DNA from: DAOMFM01 sp035429825
GTDB taxonomy: Bacteria > Acidobacteriota > Blastocatellia > UBA7656 > JADIYM01
Length of the DNA stretch: 47,574 nt
Assembly (NCBI GenBank): GCA_044224215.1
Contig: JBGAKX010000019.1
Location: forward strand, 1-47,574
Direction: 5' to 3'
Shown: one piece after another, positions 1-7,600 of the stretch
How positions within the stretch are numbered: the stretch's first letter is position 1
Layout of the letters: each line of letters starts with the position of its first letter
The notes under the pieces: generated by a model
Databases searched by the model: none
What the model saw: only the letters and a program-made list of their open reading frames with translations
What the model was told of the DNA's origin: nothing
Translations under genes and position numbers: made by a program

Positions 1-89
1 GCCAGGAGGTCGACGAGCAGGAAACCCAGATTGTGGCGCGTGCATTCATATTCAGCCCCGGGATTCCCCAGGCCAACGACAAGCTTCAT
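1..89 (-). CDS. pth: Peptidyl-tRNA hydrolase, N-terminal fragment (cut by window edge)
   Basis: Only the first 29 codons lie in the window; the gene runs off the left edge. The translation starts MKLVVGLGNPGAEYECTRHN and continues with GFLLVDLL, which is the signature N-terminus of bacterial peptidyl-tRNA hydrolase: the GLGNPG strand and the TRHN motif, whose asparagine and histidine belong to the active site. The enzyme releases tRNA from peptidyl-tRNAs that drop off the ribosome. It starts 7 bases after the rplY stop codon, in the common order prs-rplY-pth, so it is probably the distal gene of that operon. The fragment is short but the motif is distinctive. Confidence 0.9.
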   Translation of the reverse strand, partial: MKLVVGLGNPGAEYECTRHNLGFLLVDLL

Positions 90-96
90 TCGAACG

Positions 97-720
97 TTAC
101 GACGCTGCGGGCGGAGGCGTCGGGGTCGGTGTCTCTTCGGCCGGCGCTTCGACCGCGCGTGCGGCTGTGATCGCAAGCACGAGCTGGTCCGGATCCGCCA
201 GGATCGTGACGTTGTCCGTGTCGACGACGAGATCTCTGACGAACAGCTGATCGCCGGACTTCAGTTCGCTGACGTCCACGGCGATGTGCTGGGGAATGTC
301 GCGCGGAAGGCACTCGACGTCGACCTCGTGGATCTGCACCTCGAGCATGCCGCCTTCGACGCGCACGCCCACGGGTTCACCCGTGAACTCGAGCGGCACG
401 GACACCTGCGTCTTGTCGGTCATCGAGATGCGCATCAGGTCCATGTGGAGCAGCTTGTTCGTCACCGGATCGAGCGCATAGTCGTGGATCTTGACCGGCG
501 TCGAATCGCGGCCGTCGATCGACAGCGTGAAGATCGAGTGGATGCCGCTGTCGGATCGCAGGATGACGCCGAGCTCGCGAGCGTTGACCGAGACCGGAAT
601 CGGATCGAGCGACTGGCCGTATACCGACGCCGGAATCCGGCCATCGGCGCGCAGCCGGCGCGAGGCATTCTTGCCGCGATCTTCGCGCGGAACTGCCTGG
701 AGGACGGTATCTGTAATCAT
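97..720 (-). CDS. rplY: 50S ribosomal protein L25 / general stress protein CTC
   Basis: A 207-residue protein of the L25/TL5/CTC family, which binds 5S rRNA in the large ribosomal subunit. The N-terminal half (about 1-95) is the L25 beta-barrel, with the motif RRLRADGRIPASVYG near residues 21-35. The C-terminal half (about 95-190) is the TL5/CTC domain, ending in a Pro/Thr/Glu/Ala-rich tail. The two-domain length is usual outside enterobacteria, whose L25 is only about 94 residues. The chosen ATG (718-720) is preceded by a good ribosome binding site (AAGGAGAG) placed immediately after the prs stop, so prs and rplY are probably co-transcribed. An in-frame extension upstream runs into prs and is rejected. 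Confidence 0.93.
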   Translation of the reverse strand: MITDTVLQAVPREDRGKNASRRLRADGRIPASVYGQSLDPIPVSVNARELGVILRSDSGIHSIFTLSIDGRDSTPVKIHDYALDPVTNKLLHMDLMRISMTDKTQVSVPLEFTGEPVGVRVEGGMLEVQIHEVDVECLPRDIPQHIAVDVSELKSGDQLFVRDLVVDTDNVTILADPDQLVLAITAARAVEAPAEETPTPTPPPAAS

Positions 721-740
721 GGAATTGCTACTCTCCTTGC

Positions 741-1688
741 TTAAATGAACAGACGGCTGACCGAGGTCTCGTCGTGTATCGACGCGATTGCCTCGGCGAG
801 CAGGTCGGCGACGCTCAGATAGGTCACCTTGCCCGTGTCGCACGCCTCGGATTTGTGTGGGATCGTATTGGTGACGACGACTTCCTTGAGCACGGACTGT
901 GCGATGCGCTCGCAGGCCGAACCCGAGAATACCGCGTGCGTGGCGCTCGCGTAGACGTCCAGCGCGCCGTTGTCCTTCAGTGCCTGGGCGCTCTGGGTCA
1001 GCGTGCCTGCCGTGTCGATCATGTCGTCGACGATCAGACAGTTCTTTCCCTCGACGTCGCCGATGACGTTGAGGATGTCGACGTGGTTCGCCTTGTCCTT
1101 GTCGCGCCGCTTGTCGACGATCGCGAGGTCCGCGTCCAGCCGCTTCGCATACGCGCGAGCGCGCTCCACGCCGCCCGCGTCCGGTGCGACGACCGTCAGG
1201 TCCTTCACGCCGAGGTTCTGAAAGTACCCAACCAGCACCGGCGCCGCGAAGAGGTGATCGACGGGGATATCGAAGAAGCCCTGGATTTGTCCCGCGTGCA
1301 GGTCCATGCAGAGCACGCGATCGGCGCCCGCCTGGACGACGAGGTTGGCGACGAGCTTTGACGAGATCGGCACGCGCGGTTTGTCCTTGCGGTCCTTTCG
1401 CGCATAGCCGTAGTACGGAATGACGGCGGTGATCCTCGACGCCGACGACCGGCAGAAGGCGTCGATCATGATCAGCAGCTCGAGAATGTTCTGGTCAACA
1501 GGCGGGCACGTGGGCTGGACGAGGAAGCAGTCCTCTCCGCGCACGTTCTCGAGAATCTGGAAGTTGAACTCGCCGTCCGAGAAACGGCTGGTCTGCGCCT
1601 GCCCGAGCTCGATACCCAGGGCACGGCACACGTCGCCGGCGAGAACCGGGTTCGCGTTTCCAGAAAATACCTTCAGACCGCTTGACAT
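741..1688 (-). CDS. prs: Ribose-phosphate pyrophosphokinase (PRPP synthetase)
   Basis: A 315-residue class I PRPP synthetase. It transfers pyrophosphate from ATP to ribose-5-phosphate, making the precursor of purines, pyrimidines, NAD, histidine and tryptophan. Visible motifs: the N-terminal KVFSGNANP start, the ATP-binding PYYGYARKDRK (about 91-101), DLHAGQIQGFFDIPVDHL (129-146) and the PRPP-binding loop VDDMIDTAGT (220-229). The length matches the family. An in-frame extension upstream would run through the tRNA-Gln gene, so the ATG at 1686-1688 (protein MSSGLKVFSG) is the start. The gene lies downstream of ispE and tRNA-Gln and upstream of rplY, a classic bacterial arrangement. Confidence 0.96.
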   Translation of the reverse strand: MSSGLKVFSGNANPVLAGDVCRALGIELGQAQTSRFSDGEFNFQILENVRGEDCFLVQPTCPPVDQNILELLIMIDAFCRSSASRITAVIPYYGYARKDRKDKPRVPISSKLVANLVVQAGADRVLCMDLHAGQIQGFFDIPVDHLFAAPVLVGYFQNLGVKDLTVVAPDAGGVERARAYAKRLDADLAIVDKRRDKDKANHVDILNVIGDVEGKNCLIVDDMIDTAGTLTQSAQALKDNGALDVYASATHAVFSGSACERIAQSVLKEVVVTNTIPHKSEACDTGKVTYLSVADLLAEAIASIHDETSVSRLFI

Positions 1689-1694
1689 AAATCT

Positions 1695-1752
1695 TCCAGG
1701 GACCGGGACAGGGGAACGACTCGGTCGAACCCCGATCACCGATCCCCGTCCA
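1695..1752. repeat. Low-complexity palindromic spacer (GGGGATCGG type)
   Basis: The spacer between tRNA-Gln and prs is rich in short words such as AGGGACCGGGA and CCGATCCCCGTCC that can partly pair with one another. The same words, in inverted order, occur at 29881-29955 before ileS, so this may be a dispersed intergenic repeat or a processing hairpin downstream of the tRNA. I see no clean terminator with a T tract, which fits read-through from the tRNA into prs. Confidence 0.3.
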
Positions 1753-1753
1753 G

Positions 1754-1825
1754 CTGGGGCGGGAGGATTCGAACCTCCGAATGCCGGTTCCAAAGACCGG
1801 TGCCTTACCACTTGGCTACACCCCA
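1754..1825 (-). tRNA. tRNA-Gln (anticodon TTG)
   Basis: The minus strand folds into a complete cloverleaf: acceptor TGGGGTG paired with CGCCCCA (one T.G pair), D arm GCCAAGTGGTAAGGC, anticodon stem CCGGT/ACCGG around the seven-base loop CTTTGGA with anticodon TTG, and T arm GGAGG-TTCGAAT-CCTCC. The discriminator base is G. The 3' CCA is not encoded. It sits between ispE and prs on the same strand and may be processed from a common transcript. Confidence 0.95.
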
Positions 1826-1859
1826 AGACATCTCAACGGCGCAGCCGGCCACGAGCCGG

Positions 1860-2750
1860 CTACAGCCCCAGGGCGCCGGTGTACGAGCGGCGGTCGATCG
1901 TCTCGACCGCGCGAGCCCAGAATCCCTGTTCCTCGAGCTGCTCCACCGCACTCACGGCTGCCCCGACACTCTCAAAGATCCCGACCACGCTGGCTCCGCT
2001 GCCCGTCATCCAGGCTGTCACGGCGCCTGCCCCAAGGAGCGCCGAACGCGCGTCGCCGACCCTTGGGTGGTCCTTCACGACCGCCTGCTCCAGATCGTTA
2101 CCCACCACAGTCGGCGAAGCATTGATTCGGAGGGCGGACAGAAAAGAGAGCATACTAGCCGAGGGGTTCCGGGGTGTCAACTCGGAACCGTAACTCCGAA
2201 AGACAGTTGCGGTGTCGACGTGGAGGCCCGGATTTGCCACGACCAGGTGCGCCGGCGGCGCATCGCGAAGCGCGTAGACCTCGTCGCCCCGGCCCACGCC
2301 GAGAACCGTTCCACCAATCAGAAACAGCGGGACGTCCGCGCCAAGCGACGATGCCAGCCGAAACAGGCGGTCGTCCGGCAGCCGGCGGCCGGTCAGGTGC
2401 TGCAACGCAACGATCGTCGTCGCGGCATTGCTGCTTCCGCCTCCGAGGCCGCCGCCGGCCGGTATTTCCTTTCGAATGAATATCCTGGCGCCCCTGGACG
2501 CACTCAGGCCCGCGATCTCCAGAAATCCGCTCGCTGCCCGATGTGCGAGGTTTCCGGCGCCGTCGGGCACGCCCGCGCCGTCCGTCGCAACCTCGACGCC
2601 GGGCGATTCCGTCAGTTCAACCGTTAGCGCATCGGCAAGTCCCACGGTCTGATAGATGGTGCGCAGCTCGTGATAGCCGTCGGGTCGCTTCCCGAGCACG
2701 TCCAGCGTCCAGTTGATCTTGGCAAACGACGGCAGGCTGACAGTTGGCAT
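1860..2750 (-). CDS. ispE: 4-diphosphocytidyl-2-C-methyl-D-erythritol kinase
   Basis: A 296-residue GHMP-family kinase of the methylerythritol phosphate (non-mevalonate) isoprenoid pathway. It phosphorylates CDP-ME at the 2-hydroxyl. The family signatures are visible: PSFAKINWTLDVLGKRPDGYHEL at the N-terminus with catalytic Lys11, the glycine-rich ATP loop PAGGGLGGGSSNAA (97-110), and GADVPLFL with the catalytic Asp139. The start ATG is just before the conserved SFAKIN motif, so it is secure, although no strong ribosome binding site is visible. It is followed by tRNA-Gln and prs on the same strand. About 100 bases separate it from the upstream CAP-domain gene. Confidence 0.95.
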   Translation of the reverse strand: MPTVSLPSFAKINWTLDVLGKRPDGYHELRTIYQTVGLADALTVELTESPGVEVATDGAGVPDGAGNLAHRAASGFLEIAGLSASRGARIFIRKEIPAGGGLGGGSSNAATTIVALQHLTGRRLPDDRLFRLASSLGADVPLFLIGGTVLGVGRGDEVYALRDAPPAHLVVANPGLHVDTATVFRSYGSELTPRNPSASMLSFLSALRINASPTVVGNDLEQAVVKDHPRVGDARSALLGAGAVTAWMTGSGASVVGIFESVGAAVSAVEQLEEQGFWARAVETIDRRSYTGALGL

Positions 2751-2851
2751 TATTGTTGCAAACGCTGAAGTTGCGGGCTAACGACCAGATTGGGACGGGC
2801 GGGAACCTGTGTAATGGGGCATTTCGGCGAAGGACCTGCTGAATCGCCGGT

Positions 2852-3421
2852 CTAGGTTCGCTGTACGAAGATCTGCGTAAAGTAGACGGTCCGGTCCGGT
2901 GCGATCCACGCGCCGATCCCGGTCTCGACGTACCGGTCGTTGAGGATGTTCTCGCGGTGCCCGGCGCTCTTCATCCATTCCTTGACCGCCGTGTTGGCAG
3001 GGTTTCGAAACCCGCGGTTCCGCGCAATGTTCTCGCCGATGAACTGCCAGGTGATGCCGGCCCGGCTCGCCCGCGTATCCACGCGGAGGCCGTCCGGATC
3101 CTGGTGATCGAAAAACCCCCGTTCTACCATCTCGCGGCTGTACTCGCGCGCGAGCCGGCTCAAATCCGGCGACATCCTGAGCAGCGGAATGCCTGCGTCG
3201 CGGCGCTCGTCGTTCACCTCCTCGAGGGCCTCGTCCTCGAGATCGCGCAGCTTCTTCTCGTCCGGAATCGCGGGCGGCGACGTCCGCACGTCGAACGTCG
3301 CGATCGACTGCTGCGTCACGGCGCGGGCGGCAGGGGGCGCAACTGCACAAACGAGAACCTGGACGGCGGCGGCGACAACGCCGGCCCGTCGCATCCAGGT
3401 TCCGCTCGTGCGATTGCGCAT
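2852..3421 (-). CDS. Secreted CAP-domain (SCP/YkwD-like) protein
   Basis: A 189-residue protein with a signal peptide or N-terminal anchor (about 1-35: positively charged start, then a hydrophobic stretch ending APPAARA) and a C-terminal CAP domain (about 60-185). Family motifs present: LEEVNDERRDAGIPLLRMSP, HQDPDG, WQFIGENIARN, WMKSAGHRENIL and YFTQIFV. The CAP histidines and glutamates are in place. The biochemical role of bacterial CAP proteins is mostly unknown. The ATG chosen lies 5 bases after the TPR gene stop, with an AAGGAG ribosome binding site overlapping that stop. This is better than the longer in-frame start inside the TPR gene. It is probably co-expressed with the TPR protein. 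Confidence 0.85.
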   Translation of the reverse strand: MRNRTSGTWMRRAGVVAAAVQVLVCAVAPPAARAVTQQSIATFDVRTSPPAIPDEKKLRDLEDEALEEVNDERRDAGIPLLRMSPDLSRLAREYSREMVERGFFDHQDPDGLRVDTRASRAGITWQFIGENIARNRGFRNPANTAVKEWMKSAGHRENILNDRYVETGIGAWIAPDRTVYFTQIFVQRT

Positions 3422-3426
3422 TGCGC

Positions 3427-5469
3427 CTACTCCTTCAGTTTTCCCTTCAGGCGCGCAACTTCGTCGCGCTCGTTCGAGAGCCTCAACGCGGCCTCCCAAT
3501 ACTGCCGGGCCTTTGCCGGATCTCCGAGCTTCAGAAACAGATCGCCGAGATGCTCGCGAATCGTCGCGCTCTGGAACTCGTACGACACGGCCTGCTCGAG
3601 GTACTTCTTGGCCTCGGGCATCTTGCCCATCTGGTAGTACAGCCAGCCGAGCGAGTCAAGGAAGCTGCCGTTTGTCGGATCGATGTTGACGGCGCGCTGG
3701 ATCAGCGTGAGCGCCTCGTCGAGCCGCTTTGTCCGCTCGGTGAGAAAGTAGCCGAGGTTGTTGAGCGCCGTCGCGTTGTCGGGATCGAGCTCGAGCACCT
3801 TGCGGAGCGTCGCCTCGGCCTCCGGAAAACGGCCCGCCTTGTCCTGGATCGAGCTGAGCGTGATCAGCAGCCCCGTGTCGTCCGGATCGCTCGCGAGCGC
3901 CTTGCGGATCGAACGCTCGGCGCCCACCGCATCGCCCGCGTCCAGCTGGACGACCGCCGTGAACGCATGAATGTCGTCGTCCGTGCTGGCGCCAGTCAGC
4001 ATACCCTGCAGCAGCTTGACCGCGTCGTCGATCTTTCCCTGGCGGCCAAGGGCCTGCGCCTCGAGGAACGTGAGCGTGCGCTTGTCGTCGGCCTTTGCCG
4101 TCGACGCGGCGCGTCGCGCCTGCGCGATCGCCGGATCGTAGTGCGCAGTCTCGATCGCGTCCTGCACCTCGAGCATGTCGGGTGTTGAGTCGTCCGGACC
4201 GAGCACCTTTCGCATCCGCTCGTACGTCTCGGCGACCTTTTCGGTGCGCCCCGCATACCGATGCGCCGTCGCGATACGGCGCAGGATCACGCTCGCGTTG
4301 TTCTTGTCGCTCTCGCCAACCGTGCCGTCCGGGTTGAGGAGCGCCGCAAGCGCCTCCTCGTACGTCGAGATCGCCTTGTCGAACTGCTCGAGCTCCTCGT
4401 AGGTCTCGGCAAGGGCAAAGACAAGCTCGAGCGATTCGCTCACGTCCTGGCCGACGAGCGCGTCTTCAAGCGTCTTGGCGGCAACGTCGCGCCGTCCGGA
4501 GCGCCTGTAGGCATCCGCGAGAATGCGAACCGCCCTCACGTTCTTCGGATTTGCGGCAAGAATGGGCTTCAGGATGTCGATCGCCTCGGTGTACTTGCCG
4601 CTCTGCATCAACGCGTCGGCATACTCGATCGACAAGCCGTCGTGGGCGTCGGGTGGCGCGGCGTCGAGAACCTGTTTGTACGTTTCGCTCGCCTCGGCGG
4701 CCCGGCCCGTCCGCAGCAGCGACTGGCCGAGGATCAACATCGCTTCGAGGTTCGAAGCGTCCAACTTGCGCGCCTGGTCGGCGGCCTTGGCCGCGTCGCG
4801 ATACTTGAGCTGGTCGAAATAGAGCCGTGCGAGCGTGGTGAACGTCTCGCTGTTCCCGCTGCCGATGCGGCTGAGCCGCTCGAATGCGTCGAGCGCCTTC
4901 TTGTCCTCGTCGATCGACTTGTACAGCTGTCCGAGAAGCGACAGGGCCTTCACCGAGCGACTTCCGAGATCGATGTCCGCCTTCTCGTCGAGCTTCACGA
5001 TCTGTTCGAGCTCGCCGATCGCGTTTGCCGCCTTTGTCTTGTCGAGCGCGCCGGCGCTGATTGCCTCGGTCACGTAGATCTCGGCGAGCACGGCGTGCGC
5101 GCCGATCGAATCCGGATGCGTCTTGAGCACCGCGTCGGCGACCGTGCGTGCAGCGTCGCTGTTCCGGTTTGCGAGGTAGAGCCTCGCGAGCGCAATGCGC
5201 GGCTGATCCTCTCCGGGCTGCAGATCGGAAGCGAGCTTGTATGCCTCGACGGCACGGACGTAATCGCCCTGACGCTCGAACTGTTCGCCGAGAACGTACT
5301 TCTCGTACGCCTGGCGGCGGCGCTCGACCTCGCTGGCCGGAGCCTGCGCAGGCTTTGCCGTCGTGGCCGTTGGCTGCTGCGCCGCTCCGTGCGCGAACGC
5401 GCAAGGCGCCGCGGCAAAAACACCGGCAAGCACACCGGCGGAGAGACGCGTTATCGAATTGATTCCCAT
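3427..5469 (-). CDS. Secreted/periplasmic tetratricopeptide repeat protein
   Basis: A 680-residue protein with a signal peptide (about 1-27, ending CAFAHG) followed almost entirely by TPR units. Recurring repeats include EQFERQGDYVRAVEAYKLAS near the start, and AEATLRKVLELDPDNATALNNLGYFL and LIQRAVNIDPTNGSFLDSLG near the end. TPR superhelices act as protein-binding scaffolds; the partner cannot be told from sequence. It could be an assembly factor for the outer membrane, for secretion, or for the neighbouring GspG-domain protein. It is followed closely by the CAP-domain gene and preceded, 18 bases away, by a small membrane protein, so these genes probably form one operon. Confidence 0.85.
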   Translation of the reverse strand: MGINSITRLSAGVLAGVFAAAPCAFAHGAAQQPTATTAKPAQAPASEVERRRQAYEKYVLGEQFERQGDYVRAVEAYKLASDLQPGEDQPRIALARLYLANRNSDAARTVADAVLKTHPDSIGAHAVLAEIYVTEAISAGALDKTKAANAIGELEQIVKLDEKADIDLGSRSVKALSLLGQLYKSIDEDKKALDAFERLSRIGSGNSETFTTLARLYFDQLKYRDAAKAADQARKLDASNLEAMLILGQSLLRTGRAAEASETYKQVLDAAPPDAHDGLSIEYADALMQSGKYTEAIDILKPILAANPKNVRAVRILADAYRRSGRRDVAAKTLEDALVGQDVSESLELVFALAETYEELEQFDKAISTYEEALAALLNPDGTVGESDKNNASVILRRIATAHRYAGRTEKVAETYERMRKVLGPDDSTPDMLEVQDAIETAHYDPAIAQARRAASTAKADDKRTLTFLEAQALGRQGKIDDAVKLLQGMLTGASTDDDIHAFTAVVQLDAGDAVGAERSIRKALASDPDDTGLLITLSSIQDKAGRFPEAEATLRKVLELDPDNATALNNLGYFLTERTKRLDEALTLIQRAVNIDPTNGSFLDSLGWLYYQMGKMPEAKKYLEQAVSYEFQSATIREHLGDLFLKLGDPAKARQYWEAALRLSNERDEVARLKGKLKE

Positions 5470-5487
5470 GAACTGAAGGTTCCCTTT

Positions 5488-6012
5488 CTAGTCGCCGTGT
5501 TCGGGCGTTCCGCCCGCCGAACCGGCCTGCGCCCACTTGGTAATATCGGCGCTAAGCTCGCGCCACTTTGATGCCCGCGGAAAATTGCTCAGAACGCCGA
5601 GCAGACCCACGGCGCATAAAGCATACAGGTAGTACGTGTCCCCCGTCAGGATTCCAAGCACCAGACCGATGATGCCGACACCCTCGGAAAGCGACCCGCT
5701 GATGATCGTCGCGCGCACGAGCTGTTGCGCGAGCCCGGCCTCGCCGGACTTGGTGAACACACGGATCAGTCGCGCGGGCTGATAGCTGGTGCGCCGGTAG
5801 AGCACCGACCCAACGAGGAGCGCGAATGCCGCGGCCACGAGTCCGACGGACGCTGGCATTGCGAGTCCCTCGGCCGATCGCGTCGCCGTGACCATCGTGC
5901 CCACGATTCCGAACATGACGACGCTGGCCGCCATGGTGATCACGACGATCGACGCAAGCGCGACGGACCGGTCGACGATCGAGGTGCTCGCACCTGTCGG
6001 AGCGTTCATCAT
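5488..6012 (-). CDS. Small multi-pass membrane protein, unknown function
   Basis: A 174-residue protein not recognised as a named family. Four hydrophobic segments can be seen: ALASIVVITMAASVVMFGIV, VGLVAAAFALLVGSVLY, a segment around GSLSEGVGIIGLVLGILTG, and YLYALCAVGLLGVL. A basic loop (YRRTSYQPARLIRVF) lies between segments two and three, and a hydrophilic tail follows. The start is ambiguous. I chose the ATG that makes an ATGA overlap with the stop of the upstream GspG-domain gene (translational coupling); the next codon is also ATG, and an ATG four codons upstream is possible. The coupling suggests that the two proteins act together. Confidence 0.7.
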   Translation of the reverse strand: MMNAPTGASTSIVDRSVALASIVVITMAASVVMFGIVGTMVTATRSAEGLAMPASVGLVAAAFALLVGSVLYRRTSYQPARLIRVFTKSGEAGLAQQLVRATIISGSLSEGVGIIGLVLGILTGDTYYLYALCAVGLLGVLSNFPRASKWRELSADITKWAQAGSAGGTPEHGD

Positions 6013-6611
6013 CGGCTTGCCCACGCGGGCGACGACAGCACGACGTCATCGGCGGTGGAGGCCTCTCCGTCCGGACCGTTCGAAGCGAGCGAGAACCCCG
6101 TCGCGGACGCCTGGTATCGATACGGTTTGTTCCAGGGATCCTGCCGAATCACGGATGGGAGGTACGAAGGCGTGATGAGGTCGACGACGGCCGCGGTCGA
6201 GTCGACGTCCGGATAGAACCCTCGGTCGCGCTTGAATGCCTCGATGCCGGCGGCGAGCGCGGTGAGATCCGCGTGCGCTCGCGCGGTCTTCTCGGCATCG
6301 AGTGCGCGGCGCAGCAATTCGACGTCCTCCCACGAGCCGTCGTGAAGGCGAACGCTCGCGACGCGCCATTCGCCGGACTTCTCCTGGTGGAGCTGGAACG
6401 GCACGTTCATCTGGGCGATGACGACCGCGTCGCTGCCGAGCGGACCCGGCGAGACGGAGACGATCCGGACGTCGTCGCGGGACGTGCCGAGGAGTTTCGC
6501 GACCGCATTGCGCGCTTCCGACGGGCCGAGCTGTTTCGCGTATGCAAACACCGCCGTGCACGAAAGAAGCACGGCCAGCCCAATAACGGCACCAGATCTT
6601 CGTTGTCGCAT
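6009..6611 (-). CDS. Secreted protein with type II secretion GspG-like C-terminal domain
   Basis: A 200-residue protein with a cleavable signal-like N-terminus (GAVIGLAVLLSCTAVFAYA) rather than a type IV prepilin leader. A middle region (about 28-110) is unassigned. The C-terminal stretch (about 120-195) resembles the GspG pseudopilin globular domain: FKRDRGFYPDVDS, DPWNKPYRYQ, and NGPDGEASTADDV, which corresponds to the calcium-binding loop of major pseudopilins. No other secretion genes are nearby, so a role as a true pseudopilin is doubtful; this domain is often reused in secreted proteins. The longer in-frame extension upstream was rejected because the signal peptide starts at this ATG (6609-6611) and because the upstream part overlaps hpt. 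Confidence 0.75.
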   Translation of the reverse strand: MRQRRSGAVIGLAVLLSCTAVFAYAKQLGPSEARNAVAKLLGTSRDDVRIVSVSPGPLGSDAVVIAQMNVPFQLHQEKSGEWRVASVRLHDGSWEDVELLRRALDAEKTARAHADLTALAAGIEAFKRDRGFYPDVDSTAAVVDLITPSYLPSVIRQDPWNKPYRYQASATGFSLASNGPDGEASTADDVVLSSPAWASR

Positions 6612-6692
6612 AGGGACACTCTCCGGACGCGAAAGCGCGTAATTTGCGGCAAATAATACCAGACAACGTAGCCCGAGCGGGCTGTTTACAGG

Positions 6693-6698
6693 TATATC
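6693..6698 (+). promoter_or_regulatory. Candidate -10 element of hpt (leaderless arrangement)
   Basis: TATATC ends 6 bases before the GTG start of hpt, so transcription would begin at or next to the start codon. No purine-rich ribosome binding site precedes the GTG, and no good -35 box is visible. The 93-base divergent spacer 6612-6704 holds nothing else I can name. Confidence 0.35.
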
Positions 6699-6704
6699 TG
6701 GGCC

Positions 6705-7247
6705 GTGCTCGAACCTGCGAACATTCGGATATTGCTGACTGCGGACCAGATCGCGACGCGCGTCCGCGAGCTCGGCGCGCAGGTGTCGCGGGAGTATGCG
6801 GCAAGTCAGTCGACGCCGCACCTCGTCTGCGTGCTGAAGGGCGGGTGCGTGTTCCTGTCGGACCTGATGCGTTCGATCGACCTGCCGGTGAGCGTGGACT
6901 TCATCGCGGTGTCGAGTTACGGCGGTCGGTTGTCGACGTCGGGCGAGGTGCGGATCGTGAAGGATCTCGACCAGAGCCTCGAGGGCCGGGACGTCCTGTT
7001 CGTCGAGGACATCATCGACACCGGGTTCACGCTGTCGTACCTGGTCGACAACTTTCGCCGGCGCGGGGCGCGGTCGGTCCGGATCGCGGCGCTGATCGAC
7101 AAGAAGGCGCGCCGGCGCGTGAGCGTCCCGCTCGACTTCGTGGGGTTCGAGATCGCCGACGAGTTTGTGGTTGGGTACGGCCTCGATCATGCGGAGATAT
7201 ACAGGAACCTCCCGTATGTCGCCGTGCTGGCGGAGCATTCGACGTAG
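6705..7247 (+). CDS. hpt: Hypoxanthine phosphoribosyltransferase
   Basis: A 180-residue purine-salvage enzyme that converts hypoxanthine or guanine plus PRPP to IMP or GMP. The PRPP-binding motif LFVEDIIDTG (about 98-107), the PPi loop VLKGGCVF (43-50), SSYGG (70-74) and the C-terminal VGYGLDHAEIYRNLPYV are all characteristic. The length matches the family. The start is GTG; it agrees with the conserved beginning of the protein, has no ribosome binding site, and lies 6 bases downstream of a -10-like sequence. The gene is divergent from the GspG-domain operon and is followed by a palindromic repeat element, so it is probably monocistronic. Confidence 0.93.
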   Translation: MLEPANIRILLTADQIATRVRELGAQVSREYAASQSTPHLVCVLKGGCVFLSDLMRSIDLPVSVDFIAVSSYGGRLSTSGEVRIVKDLDQSLEGRDVLFVEDIIDTGFTLSYLVDNFRRRGARSVRIAALIDKKARRRVSVPLDFVGFEIADEFVVGYGLDHAEIYRNLPYVAVLAEHST

Positions 7248-7270
7248 GCATGGTTCGACCCGGCCTCCGG

Positions 7271-7481
7271 GCACCCCGTAGGGGTGCGGGAGAATAGCCG
7301 GGGGTCAAGGAGTGCGAAGCGCGACGACGACCCCCGGTTGGGCCGACAAGGATCTGGGACCCTGAAAGGGTCCGCCTTGCCCGACCCTTACAGGGTCGTT
7401 CGAAAATTGCCGGACGGTCCGGGGGTCGTCGTCGCTTCGCTCCTCGACCCCCGGCTATTCTCCAGCACCCCTTCAGGGTGC
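7271..7481. repeat. Composite palindromic repeat element, family A (inverted pair)
   Basis: About 210 bases between hpt and lipA consist of two inverted copies of a three-hairpin unit. Hairpins in order: GCACCCCGTAGGGGTGC (7271-7287), CCGGGGGTC paired with GACCCCCGG (7298-7337), GGACCCTGAAAGGGTCC (7357-7373), GACCCTTACAGGGTC (7383-7397), CCGGGGGTC/GACCCCCGG again (7419-7454) and GCACCCCTTCAGGGTGC (7465-7481). The word CTATTCTC, or its complement GAGAATAG, sits between the last two hairpin types in each copy. The same unit recurs at 26076-26607 and 47512-47574. The arrangement resembles REP/REPIN elements, which are short non-autonomous palindromic repeats spread by a transposase elsewhere in the genome; that is inference. 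The remaining sequence up to lipA (7482-7586) shows nothing else. Confidence 0.85.
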
Positions 7482-7586
7482 TCGGAGACCGCGCCTGCGA
7501 CGGTGTGGTCTCGCACACGGACTGCAACGCCTTTCGGTACCTCGTCGGCACGCCTCGATCCGATACCGCGACCAACGACCCGATGG

Positions 7587-7592
7587 TATGAT
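7587..7592 (+). promoter_or_regulatory. Candidate -10 element of lipA (leaderless arrangement)
   Basis: TATGAT, a five-of-six match to the sigma-70 -10 consensus, ends 8 bases before the lipA ATG with only CCCCCGCT between. A transcript from here would start at or within two bases of the start codon. No ribosome binding site is present and no clear -35 box is seen. Confidence 0.45.
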
Positions 7593-7600
7593 CCCCCGCT

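Noticed and set aside
2778..3350. A 190-codon minus-strand frame overlapping the CAP-domain gene
   Set aside because: It is a frame-shifted shadow of the CAP gene, Arg-rich with no signal peptide or motif.
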